Assembly: GCA_025331445.1 (NCBI GenBank)
Contig: JAIWNE010000170.1
Location: 1 to 46,687 of the forward strand
Direction: 5' to 3'
Length of the DNA: 46,687 nt
Source of the DNA: Blakeslea trispora
Taxonomy: Eukaryota; Mucoromycota; Mucoromycetes; Mucorales; Choanephoraceae
The notes beneath the pieces are model-generated. The model was not told the origin of the DNA. It was given only the letters and a program-made list of their open reading frames with translations, and searched no databases. The position numbers were made by a program, and so were the translations under genes. Positions 23,196 through 35,250 of this stretch are shown one piece after another. Each line of letters opens with the position of its first letter. Positions within the stretch are counted from its first letter, which is position 1.

Positions 23196-23220
23196 TCTCT
23201 TTCTTTCTTTCTTTCTTTCT
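23196..23220 (+). repeat. TTTC tetranucleotide repeat in a divergent promoter
   Basis: Run of CTTT units between the PPPY membrane protein gene (-) and the multi-pass membrane protein gene (+). Confidence 0.8.
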
Positions 23221-23394
23221 GTCTCTTTTGCTGTGTAACACATACACACACACAAATTGCTGAGCAGAAACAAAGCAGAAATAGTGCTTTCCCAAAAATG
23301 GACGATATTAGCCGAAATGTGATCCTCCCACTTACCAGCCACTTTTTGTATAAAATAAACAAGAGAGGTATTGTTTATTTTCACTTTATTTCCC

Positions 23395-24273
23395 ATGCAA
23401 TCCACCTATCTCGACCCCAAAGACAACACAGACACTATCAGTCTAGATTCAGCACATCAATTGACTGAACAAGAACCAAAGAAACTCAGCCGATCAGAAC
23501 GATTCAAACAATCCCTAGTGTTAGCTAAACCCGTTATCTATGTCATTCTGTTTGATGTTGCCTTACCACTGGCTATCTATTATATCCTCAAGATTTGGTT
23601 AAGTGTGGTGATAGCCTTGGTCTTGTCGGGTATTCCACCCCTTTTACGTGTGATCTATCTCTTTTGGAAACATAAGCGAGTTGATATCTTGGGTTGTATT
23701 ATTGTGTTTTCCTTTATTCTCTCAGCTGTTCTATCGATCATAAGTGGTAAGCCAATCATTAGTATATTATAACATTGTCTTATTATTTTTCATTTAGGTG
23801 ATGCTCGGTTAGCTCTCTTGCGTGATTCAACCACAACAGCAGTCATTAGTTTGATGTTCTTTATTACCATGATTCCACTCTCAACCAAATGGTTCACCAT
23901 TCGTCCCTTGATCTTCTTGATCACACAGAGCTTCCTTGCAGCCTATCCCAAGGCTGAATGGACAGATGAACACGGCCAGTTTCATTCGATGGAAGTCTCG
24001 GAAGCACTCTGGCAATATGCACCACCTTACCGTAAATTCTGTTATGTCGTCAACGGTCTCTGGGCTATCTTTTTGATGCTTGAGTTTGTAGCTAAAGTAG
24101 TGATGATTCAAAGTAGTTTGACGGTCGATCAAGTGGTGTTGTATGGTAATATCATGGTGATTGTGGTCGTCATCGGCATGAGTCTCTTTACTTTTCTCTA
24201 TTCAAAACGACTAAGACGTGATATCGATCAAATCGTCAAGGAATTTCAAACAAACAACACATCTAATGTGTAG
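23395..24273 (+). CDS. Multi-pass membrane protein of unknown function
   Basis: Two exons, 23395-23746 and 23798-24273, join in phase to give 275 residues. After a 45-residue polar N-terminus rich in Asp, Ser and Lys there are about six to seven hydrophobic segments: PVIYVILFDVALPLAIYYIL; LSVVIALVLSGIPPLLRVIY; ILGCIIVFSFILSAVLSIIS; AVISLMFFITMIPLS; FCYVVNGLWAIFLMLEFVA; and YGNIMVIVVVIGMSLFTFLY. The protein ends in a basic amphipathic tail (SKRLRRDIDQIVKEFQ). The layout, with a charged loop after KHKRVD, resembles poorly characterised fungal and bacterial septation-protein-A-like membrane proteins, but I cannot confirm it. Start at 23395 follows a T-rich leader. The gene is divergent from the PPPY protein gene (297 bases between starts) and convergent with RAB6. 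Confidence 0.8.
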
Positions 24274-24492
24274 ACATCCCATTCCACTAGTTTTTTCCCC
24301 TTTCATTTTATTGTAAATAAACATTGAATAGCCACAGAATAAAGTACATGTTACAAGATCAAGCCCTTCTTTTTGTGTGTGTATTTTTTTTTCCGGATAA
24401 CACCCAAAAAAAAAGAGAAAGGTTACATTCCCAATGGAAGAGGTGAGAGAAGGGGGGATTTATTTTAAGAAAAAAAAGAAAAGAAAAGGATA

Positions 24493-25445
<953 letters not shown>

Positions 25446-27198
25446 ACTATGAATGAAAAAAAAAAGAAGAAGAAAAGAAATACTTTTAAAAAAAGAAGAA
25501 GGGAGATTAATTTTATGTTACTCGGACCTGAAAAAAGTAAATTTCGTTCTTTTCAGTCTCCTCTTGGTATTAAAAAAAAAAAAGAAAGGAGGGGGGCAAG
25601 CGAAAAGAATGATTCTGTATTAAGGAGAAAGATCAAGAAACATACATCAGAAAATTGAATTCCTTGCATTAAGAAAATAGGATTTCATTAGTGCCTAATA
25701 TTGAGAAAAGGGATCAATAAGACAGAGAATGCAAAGTACAACAATAAAGATTTGAACATGTATGCAAGAAGATGATGCAGCACTTTTGAAATATAAGCGT
25801 CTTTTTTTTTTAGATTCCGGAAAGGATGCTTCGGTTCTTTAGTTCCGTCGTTAGAAAATACATGGTTGGCATAACACATCTGTTTTGAGAACAATTTGAA
25901 CGAATTGGATAGCCTACAAGTGAGTCTGAAAACAGACTACTTTTTCAATCAGGACCTTCTTTAGTTTTTGCATGAGAAAGACGGAACTTGAAAAGGTTGA
26001 AGAAATAAACATGAATGAGGTTACACATAAAAAGATTATTTTGACATTTGTGTATTTGACATGGCTCTTTATTTTCCACAACAAGAAAACAACTCAACCT
26101 AAAAAAGATAGTAGACTCGTCTCAATTGGAGTTTCGATAAGACAATGATAACAACAGACAAATTCGCTTTGTCACAAACCTAGACAACACTTTATCTTGA
26201 GTTGAAGATGGTAGCCTGTTTGTTTTATAGCATGCGTTCCTATTCACACACACACAAAAAAAAAGGAACAGGCTATGGCATTTTAAACCCCTTTTGGCTT
26301 GCCTAGATTAATGTTGATTCCAATTTAATTGTCAAGTATGTCAATATACATGTTCACATCGTTAAAGATGTCATCCCTCAATTAGACCCAAAAGCAGTGG
26401 GTATTGTATGTTGTATTGATTCCGGCTTATTGAGAAATCAAGACAACTATTTGTGTATTTTTGTTTTTGAAAAAGTTTCACAATAGTCATAGTGCTCCAA
26501 TATTGGTCTTAAGCCGATAAGATGATAGGGACAGATATGGAATAGTTACATCCGTACTCTAATTATTATATAGGGCCACAAAGAGAAAAACAAAAATAAC
26601 TTTTGACTTGCCTTATATGGAAAAGGAAGCGGCAAAAATTAGCATGACAATAAGCATATGTCAACAAGTAGACGCCTAAAAGACAAATCAAATAGTAGAG
26701 CCTACATTGAACAAAGTGTGTGAGTGTAGGAGAGATATACCAATAAAATGAGTGTAGTGCGTTCTCTTAAAGTTAATTCAGATTTCCAGAAGCATGTTGC
26801 GCCTTATGTGTAGCCTCAACCTTAAACATCAAATATGAAGTGATAGCCATAAGAAAAACACAATAAGCAGCAAAACGAAAAGGCAATGGCGGAACCGAGA
26901 CTTAATGTGCTGTGTTTTGTCATTTGTGAAATGGACTGCTTTGGCTTTTTGTAAACCTTTTTACTTGACTCCTTTATCTAACTCAGAATGTGGAAAGATT
27001 TGCTGCTTTGCCATTACAACTGTAGCAACAACAATATAAAGTTTAGTGATTGTGTAGCCGTATGTTACTAACATTGTGTAATGTACAATGATCAAGGTAT
27101 GGGTGCACTAGACACAAAAAAAAGAGAGTCAAAATAAAGAAACCATTCATTATTCTCTTTCTCTCTCTCTCTTTTAGTTTTTTTTAAACAAATTGTAT
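25446..27198. other. Divergent intergenic region, no gene seen
   Basis: About 1.75 kb between RAB6 (-) and the channel gene (+). The RAB6 side begins with A/G-rich runs (25448-25500, 25565-25600). The channel side ends with a CT repeat (near 27155-27180) just before the start codon. A short frame at 25688-25894 (-) has no recognisable domain. No RNA gene or transposase trace was recognised. Confidence 0.5.
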
Positions 27199-30100
27199 AT
27201 GCTGACGTCTGCTCATTCATCTATCGATATACCATTATTGAATGAGAATTCACAGGCAATGGCTGGATCTAGTACGCCTATAATGGAGACAGTATCAATA
27301 CCAAGTACTCCTAAACTAAACGATAGTGAGGTTCCATCGCTTACTGAAGTAAGAGTCTATGAACTACTTTCAATCACTTGTCCATAGCCAAACTGATGTT
27401 TCTTTTTCTTGTCTGTTTCTAAATCAATAGTCTAATAGCGTCTCAAGTACAGAGAATGGCGAAGACGAGCCAATTGTTGTTTCCTCTGACACATCAGACT
27501 ACATTGTATTGCTTGATATTTCCTCCAACAAATCTTATATGGCCTATATCACTGCAAGAGACTATCGCTCGGACCATCAAAGAACTAGTCATGCTTCTGT
27601 TGATATGGATGGAACTTTAGCAAGCAATAGCAATAACGAAGCTGAACCTGCATCTACAGCAAACAATGATATACATTGCTATAATGAGACTGCCGAGCTG
27701 TACAAGGAGAGAAGTTTCATACTGCTTCGTAAACCAAATCGAAACCTGAAATACTTTCTTACTGTAAAGAGTTTGAGGTCAAGTAAATCGAATTTACCTC
27801 TTGGTGGTTTGACTAGAGACATTACAGACTTGTTCCCCAAGACATTTCCAGAATCTACTTTCTGCTTTCTGTCTGTTTCAGGTGATGGCAGATATATAGC
27901 CATATCATCAAACATGCAAGTAGTTGACAACGAATTCTGTATAATCTATACTACAGAAAGCGGTCATTTACTAAGATCCCAGATTTCTGACTCAGTCAAA
28001 AGCAAAAAGGGATATGCAGCATTTCAAGACAATGGCAATCTTGCGATCATTAGAGGAGCCTATTTACTAGTTTATGGAATTCAAAACGACAAGACTTCCG
28101 AGCCCCTTCATCATGATATTAGTACTCACAACGATAGGTCGTTAAAGACTATGAAGCGATCTCATAAAAGCAATATAGTTTCATTTGCAACGATATTTGA
28201 TGAGGGCTCACAGTATTCCAAAGAAGTCCGGATTCCTTTTGATCCGTTGTTAGTCACTGCAAGCCTAATCAAGCAAAACTTTTTGATACTTCAAGATGAC
28301 ATAAACTCTTATCAAACGTATGTCATAGATAGAGACATTGCATACATTGCTAGCTTCCCTCAGCCTGTCTTTGCTATTTCCAAGGACCAGTTGATGTCCG
28401 CCATTTTTAGAGACGAGAAGATATTGGTGATCGACAACTTTAGCAATGTCGTATCGCACGAACTTTATATTCCTTTCGTTATCCAAGAAACAACCAAATA
28501 TGATTGCCAAGGTTTCTTTTCTCACAACGGGAGATTTATTGCAACATCTTTTATCGAGTATACTTTGGAAGAAACAAAATCTCTAATTCATTTCGATGTT
28601 TGGGATCTCCTGTATGAGAAGTCAGTTTTTTCATGGAAAGTTGAAACACATGTTCACCAGAGACTACTGCAAAATGTCTATACCTCTCTCATAAGCATTG
28701 ACATTACTGAAATACCTTGCATAAAAGTATACTACTTGGAAGAAGAAGCAGAGAAAGTTGTGCGCAAGATTCACAAGTTTGATATCCAAACATCAACATT
28801 GAATATTGCAATTTCCAACACAAGACATAGTTTGAGAATGAATGAAAGATTTGAAAATGTAGAAAGCTTGCATTGGATTGGCATTGGAGAAAACCAAAGC
28901 ATAGATGCATTGACCCGTTATGACTGCGTCAAGAATGAACTACGTGACCCTGACGATTATTGCACTGCTATTGGTTTTGTGATTGGCGATCAAAGATACA
29001 GTGCTATAATCAGTGGTAGTAAATGGTTAGAGATATGGACTACAAATCAAAACAATGATCTTGAAGAATTGATATACATACAAAGCCTTTATGATTATCG
29101 GGGAACCATTTGGCCACCTATACTTCCAGAGAAACTATTTGGCAAAGAGTCTTATTCAGAAGGTCCAAACTTACGAGAAGTGCCTCCAGAGATATTACCC
29201 TTTATTGCACATAAGCTTCACGCTATGGAGTTGTCTCCAGAAGGGCTGCGTCCAGAGGAGCAAAGGTTGTTGGAAGCTATTCAAAAAAAGTTATCATCGA
29301 TGCCATCTTCGGCTGATGTCTCAGAATCGTTTGATATTATGCAAATCGTTATCCATCAACTTCAGACACCAAGCATCAAGGGATCCATCGCTGTTGCTTC
29401 TGCTCATTGCAAGAACATTCCAATTCCAATGGTTTGCTTAAAAGGCAATCAAGCAAACCCTGTTGAACAAGATCTAGTGCAATATTATGAAAACGTATTC
29501 GAGGCTGCATGCAATTGCCTTAATCAAGAGGTAATTCATTTCAAAATGTATTTCTGTCTACCATCTGTATCATAAAAAAAAACTGAACAAACATTTCTTT
29601 CTTTTTTTACTTGTGAACACTAGAACAAGGCCCTGGCTACTAGAATTGAGTATTTGATACGCAAGTCGCTTGATCAAATGAAAAAATTGAAGTCTACCTT
29701 TTTCCAACGAGCTAGAGGCACTAGATCATTAACCATGCTGGCTAGACATCTTATAGGAAGAAGGGTCTTGTTTGAAATAGTTCAGCAAAGAAATCTCAAA
29801 ATCTGCTTGTTTAGTAGCAATGTAACCTCAATAGACTCAGATCAAGAGGTAATAAACAAAACCAATCCTTTAGTGGTTTTGATCGCGAAGAACGACTTTG
29901 GTCTTTACAAGTTATTGCTCAACAAGATCATATTGGATTCTCCAAAAATTGACGGTCAGCCACTTTCGCTCTGTATCATAGAAGCGTTAATAAGTCTTCA
30001 AGAAATAAAAAGTCGAGGTAAAAAAAAAATGAAAAGGATGAAAAATGATCATAGAGATTAAAGTATATTTATGATAGATCTATTAATGAAAACTGTTGGG

Positions 30101-32055
30101 AGTCTTGACTTTATTCAAGTTAAGCGTCCTGCTCCTTTTGTACCATTCAAGTTTGGCATTGATAAGAGATTCAGAATGTCAAAAGAGGTTAAACATATAT
30201 CCAGAAACGATATAATTCGAGGAAGTTGCATAAGAGCGGAAGTGATCAAACCAATAGATCGTTGGGTGGACTTGCAACAAAAATGGCCATTATCTATACT
30301 GTTCAAACTGTTTCACAGAGAGTATAAAGAGGATGTAATCGTGGAAGTGTATACTTCAAATGATGCATCTCCAGCAAAGAGAGAACAGCAAGCATCATAT
30401 GCAAAGAAAGAAGCGATATCTAATATAGAGGCTACCGAAACCTATACAAAAGCATGCGTCGTACCTTTATCCTGTTTTAATAGCTATATGTATGTTGATC
30501 GTTTGGAAATGATGCCCTTTAAGGTGCTCAGCACTCGAGAGCTTGACTCTCCGAACTCTAGCATTTTTCTCGAGATGGCTAACCAAACGTCAGAATACAA
30601 TACATTTAACGCAACCAGCTATGTAAATTCTGTCATGCTCCAACACAAATGGAAGTACTTTGTTTCCGTTGGATACTATCTAAGTCTCTTGACTTATTTG
30701 GCGTTCTATACGTTCTACTTTTTGGCTGTACCCTTCTCTTATGAGACTTTTGGCTATACTGGTGGCGAGTCGTCTATCATGGATAAAGGAGGTCACCTAG
30801 TATGTTCAATTGTCTTTTTCCTGCTCAATGGATTCCTGCTATATCAAGAGCTTCGCCAAATCAAGCACTTGACTAAAACGTATTTTTCATTCTATAACCT
30901 TTTTGACTTGACAGTTATTTTTATGACTGTATTTTCTTTTGCTCAGATGGTGTCCAATATTGACGGATTGGTAAGGCATTTGACACTATTTTCTAATTCA
31001 CAAGGTCTTGTCTAATAAGTTATCACACTACAAGGACGAAGTACAAAGTGTATGTGCACTGTTGATTTCGACACATCTTTTGCTTCGACTAAGAGTTTGG
31101 GAACCTCTTGTAAGTTATGCTGTGAATTGGCCCTGCAAGCTACTGACTTTTGTCTGTTGTGATATGCAGGGTATAGCTGTTGAGATAATGATACAGCTTC
31201 TTAACAAGGTTCTGTATATTATTGGTATTATGATTTTCTTAGTTTTTGCCTTTACGTTTGCTTTCATTATATTATTGCGCAAGAAAGATGACAGCTACTT
31301 TCAAGAAGCTTCTACTGGTAGTGCTATTATGAAGAGTGGAGATATTGAATTGACTGGAAGTCTTGACATGGTCAACAGTGCAGCGAACGATTTTATCTAT
31401 CCTTTCAAAGCTTTCAAAAATGTCTGGTTTTTTATTTTTGGTGTGTGGGATGTTATCAATCAAGGAGAAAACGCAGACAACGTGATGGTCACAATTCTTT
31501 CTTTTGCTTTTTCTTTTGTTGTGCTGTTGTTGTTTTTCAACATTGTCATGTAAGTGTCTAGATAGGCCAGCTATGGCTGCGGGTTCTGTTTCGTTTTGAT
31601 TTGATACTTTTGTTTCTTACGTATGAGTTTAGTGGTTATATGTCATCATCAATAGAAGAAGTATTGCAGCAAGGTACAAGAGCTTGGTAAGTGAATTGTG
31701 AACAATATATTAGTTTGGTCGTTTTCAACTTTTTTTTTTTCGAACAACATTTACAAAGGCTTTATCATTTTCGAGGTACGTATGGCATACATCCTCAAAC
31801 ACGTTATGGAACCAAACCAAGCTAATTTAAACCTTAGATATTATTGCGGAAATTGAGAGATTCAATTGTTTTAAAAGTACGAGTAGTGACCGAGAAAATA
31901 ATCCTGCTTGGATGTATTATGCAGCTTGTGCAGAGGAAATAAGAGAGCAGAGAATGAAGCTTAAAGAAGAAAGCGAATTTTTGGTTAAAGAGTATATAGA
32001 TACACATGAAATCCCACAACGAACACAAACAAACTGCACTTGTAAGAGTAGTTGA
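27199..32055 (+). CDS. Large TRP-like six-helix cation channel with beta-rich N-terminal half
   Basis: Nine exons (27199-27348, 27431-29530, 29624-30017, 30078-30970, 31035-31109, 31170-31549, 31633-31686, 31759-31775, 31838-32055) give about 1,426 residues; an alternative acceptor at 31020 adds five. Residues 1-60 are Ser/Thr-rich. Residues 65-600 look like a degenerate WD-type beta-propeller: repeated strands such as SVSGDGRYIAISSN, AFQDNGNLAIIRGAYLLVYG and FFSHNGRFIATSFI. A helical region then leads to six membrane helices near 1073-1099, 1122-1141, 1153-1176, 1181-1203, 1216-1241 and 1309-1331. The fourth holds LLLRLRVWEP, and an aromatic pore-like loop (FKNVWFFIFGVWDVINQ) lies between five and six. 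The LLFFNIVIGYMSSSIEE end of helix six is typical of TRP and ion-transport-domain channels. The tail is a Lys/Glu helix ending in TCKSS. No ankyrin repeats are seen. Substrate ion and gating are unknown. Confidence 0.85.
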
Positions 32056-32338
32056 AAGTAACAAACAAATCACCCACACAATCTCGATATGTAAATCTGA
32101 CTTTAGTAGATGATGTATAAATCGTTGCTGATATTTTGATTTGTTTATTTATTTTTCTTAAATCTAAACATTTTGATCTTCAATCTACATGATTTGACTC
32201 TTGTCACACGCTCACATATGCTTTCCTTACGTTCTCTTCTTTTTGCTCTTTTCATCCTCCTTCCAAAACAAAACTAATTCGATTTTTTTTTTGGCTAAAC
32301 TTATGGATAAGCTTGAACTACGCCTACAAGTTATTACG

Positions 32339-32369
<31 letters not shown>

Positions 32370-32475
32370 CAATCCAACACAACCTAAACACTATACATTC
32401 CAACACTTGGCTTGTTTTGGTTAAAGAATAATTAACATACTTTTGTTGTTTATTTTGATTGTCTAATTATTCCTC
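32056..32475. other. Convergent 3' region of channel gene and RPS0
   Basis: About 420 bases between stop codons, including a CA repeat and T-rich stretches. No gene seen; probable polyadenylation regions of both neighbours. Confidence 0.5.
32339..32364. repeat. CA dinucleotide microsatellite (13 units)
   Basis: Perfect (CA)13 run in the non-coding stretch between the channel gene and RPS0. Confidence 0.95.
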
Positions 32476-33348
32476 TTAAGCTTCCCAAGAGGATTGAGCG
32501 GGAGCAGCAGATTCTTCAGCCCAGTCAGTGGTTTGGTTGGCAGACCAGTCAGCAGCGGCAGCAATACCGGCAACACCTTCGGCAGCTTCACCTTCAACAG
32601 CCCAGTCAGCAGCAGCTTCAGCGTTGAATTCGGTTTCTTCGATTTCAGCTTCAGCGTTATCCTTTTCGATTTCCTCAGGGTCACGGTAGAAGAACATATC
32701 AACCATGACATCCCAGGGGGTGGAGTAGTCCAAGTTACCACGGAGACGGAGGACAGCACGGGCCAAGAGCCAGTAGATCAAACCGATAGCGTGCTTACCC
32801 TTGTTGTTGGTAGGGATAGCAACATCGATGTACTTCAAAGAAGCATCAGTGTCAGCAAGAGAGATGACAGGGATGTTGACGTAAGAAGCTTCGAGGACAG
32901 CTTGGAAGTCAGAACGAGGATCGGTACAGATGACCAAACGAGGTTCACGGAAAGAACGGGTGATGTAGTTAGTGAAAGTACCGGGAGTGTAACGACCGAC
33001 AATAGCTTCACAACCAATGTATCTGGCGAACTTCAAAGCAGCACGGTGACCGTAGGGACGGGCAGAGACAACAACGATGTCTTGAGGGTTCTCAATAGAA
33101 GCAATGACACGGGCAGCCAAGATGAGCTTTTCCCAGGTCTTACCGATGTTGATCAAGTTGATACCTATAAATTGTCATTAGTTTGAGGTGAGCAATTGAA
33201 TCGTATTCTCTTTACCATCGGCACGACGCTTGTGGACGTAAGGGGCCATGCGGGTGTTGACGTTCTTGGTACCAATGTGACATTGGGCACTCAACAAGAG
33301 CTTAATATCCTCTTCAGTAGGGTTGAGAACAGCAGGAACACGAGACAT
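32476..33348 (-). CDS. rps0: 40S ribosomal protein S0 (uS2, RPSA family)
   Basis: Small-subunit protein uS2 needed for 40S maturation. Two exons, 33348-33216 and 33164-32476, with a 51-base intron, give 273 residues. The protein opens [20 protein letters not shown], and [20 protein letters not shown] is the family signature. It continues [40 protein letters not shown], and [20 protein letters not shown]. The C-terminal part is Ala/Glu-rich with repeated DWA/DWS motifs and ends SSWEA, as usual in eukaryotic S0. Antisense frames over this gene are codon-bias shadows. Codon use appears strongly biased, as expected for a highly expressed gene. Confidence 0.97.
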
Positions 33349-34051
33349 ATCTAGATAAAGAAAAATACCACAGATGATGATGGGGTGGGTAGTGATAACA
33401 TGTTAGTTGTCATGGTTTCTTATGTAGATGGATGGTGATGTATGGATACATTACTTGATGTGCAAGGAAAGAGAAGGCTTCTATAGGCTGACACTTTGAC
33501 ACTTTTTTTTAATGACAAGCTGTGATTTCCTTCTCCATCAGGGTGTTGCCTCTTCCGGGCCGCACAATTTTTTTTTCTGAATCTGTCTTTAATCGGAAAA
33601 AGCTTATCCTTGTAGGTTGGGGGGAGGAGGAAAATTCACCTGAGTGTAACAAAAGAAAAAGTGCTTCACTTGAATACATTACAATGGTTTTGTCCTTTCT
33701 GTTGCTTTTAGTAATGATAGTAAAGACTTGTTTTGTTTTCTTTAGAGAGGATCAAGTCATTGCTGCTTTTAGTGGTTCTTTGAAACAAGAGATCATCACT
33801 AAATGATACTAAGCAACTTATTTCAGAAATGATCAAAAGAACAGCAATGATGTTAACCGTGTATCAGTCATGCTGATATCGCGTTCAAATATGTCTCTGA
33901 TGTTAATTGATGAGTTAGAACCAGTTTGAAAGAACCAGAACCATCCAATCCTTTGACACTTTTTTTTTTATGTTGAAATATGATTTTATTATATAATAGA
34001 AGAGTGGAAGGAGAAATGCACAAAAGAGGAAAGATAGCTTTTCCAGTAAAC
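33349..34051. promoter_or_regulatory. RPS0 upstream region and eL27 3' flank
   Basis: About 700 bases with no credible gene. The part next to 33349 should hold the RPS0 promoter, and the part next to 34052 the 3' end of eL27. A short frame at 33522-33806 has no recognisable domain. Confidence 0.45.
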
Positions 34052-34929
34052 TTAGAATCTAAGCTTGCTGAAGAACCACTTGTTCTTGCCAGTTTGGTAA
34101 CGTTCTTCGAAGAGCTTCTTGATGACCTTCTTGGATTCTTCACGTTGAGAAGGTTCCTTGAAAGATTCAGCAGAGACAGTACCCTTGATTTGTTCCAATT
34201 CCAAACCGTAACTAATTAAAGAAAGTTAGCTATAGTTCCGCTTTCATCATTTAGTTGCTTACCGAGTGGGCATCATGTGGTTGTAGTTGATGATCTTGAC
34301 GAAAGGCTTGACCTTGGAGCGCTTGGCAACCTTCTTCTTACCCATAGCCTTGGTGACCTTGAGAGGAGTACGCTCGACACCGGCAACAACGGCATAACCA
34401 TAGGGTCTGTCCTTGGTACCTTCGTCGTGGTCTAATAAAGAGAATGAAGATTAATTATCTATTCTCGCTTCAATTACACAATGGTAGAATCAAACACAAG
34501 AAGAAGAAGAGGAAATCAGGATGGCTTGTTGACTAGCGTGTCTGTTCTTTTTCGAATGTTTTCTTTTCTTCATGCTGGCTGTTTCTTTGTTGTTTTGATT
34601 GTCAAGTTGTATGAATCAGATCGTATTGTCCAAGTCTTCCCCTCCTTCTCTCTTTCTAGTCTTTTGTTTGATTCTCAAGTGTATAGTGACAATAAGGTAG
34701 AGTCAATACATACTACGAACGACAACGGCCTTTTTACCGGCGTAACGACCTTGCAAAATAACGACAACCTAATGGGGGTGAAACAAGTGTCAGTTTTCTA
34801 TACACTCAACATTATCCCCCTCTCTCTTGTTTTTGCTATGCTCCCCATCCTTCTTTAATTATTCATCCATCCATCTATCTATCCAACAGATTTGATGCGT
34901 ACTTTGCCAGCCTTAATGAATTTGACCAT
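34052..34929 (-). CDS. rpl27: 60S ribosomal protein L27 (eL27)
   Basis: Four exons (34929-34903, 34768-34714, 34431-34263, 34211-34052) give exactly 136 residues, the usual eL27 length. The start [20 protein letters not shown] contains the N-terminal KOW-type strand. Later blocks are [60 protein letters not shown], and the end [13 protein letters not shown]. The 27-base first exon must stop at AAA (34903). Intron 2 (34713-34432) is 282 bases, several times longer than most introns here. It is divergent from the SLX4-like gene. Confidence 0.97.
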
Positions 34930-35250
34930 GGTGCTGAAGATCTGTCAAAAGAGGAAGAGGGGGAATTCAATGCATTCTGCCTTACTACTGATATTTTCTT
35001 CTATCCCTTCACACCTACACCCCCAATTCCTCTTTTGACTCTTGGGCTAAACTTCCCCCCCTCTGTCTTGGATTTTTTTTTGTGCCGGACCACCAACTAC
35101 CTGTTTTGGAATTAGTTCAAACCCCGTTTTTTTTGGTCTTTAAGCAGCTTTCAATGACTGCTAAATATGAACAACTTTCCTTTTTCTTTTTTTCGACATT
35201 TCTTTAAACAATTCGAACATAAACATTAATACATTCATATATACATATAT
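34930..35250. promoter_or_regulatory. Divergent promoter, eL27 / SLX4-like gene
   Basis: 321 bases between start codons. Features seen are CT-rich tracts, a T-run at 35071-35078 and the ATATATACATATATAT stretch directly before the start at 35251. No specific site is claimed. Confidence 0.4.

Noticed and set aside
32494..33186. 230-residue frame on the plus strand
   Set aside because: Antisense shadow of RPS0, caused by strong codon bias.
33522..33806. 94-residue frame upstream of RPS0
   Set aside because: No recognisable domain; lies in the expected promoter region.
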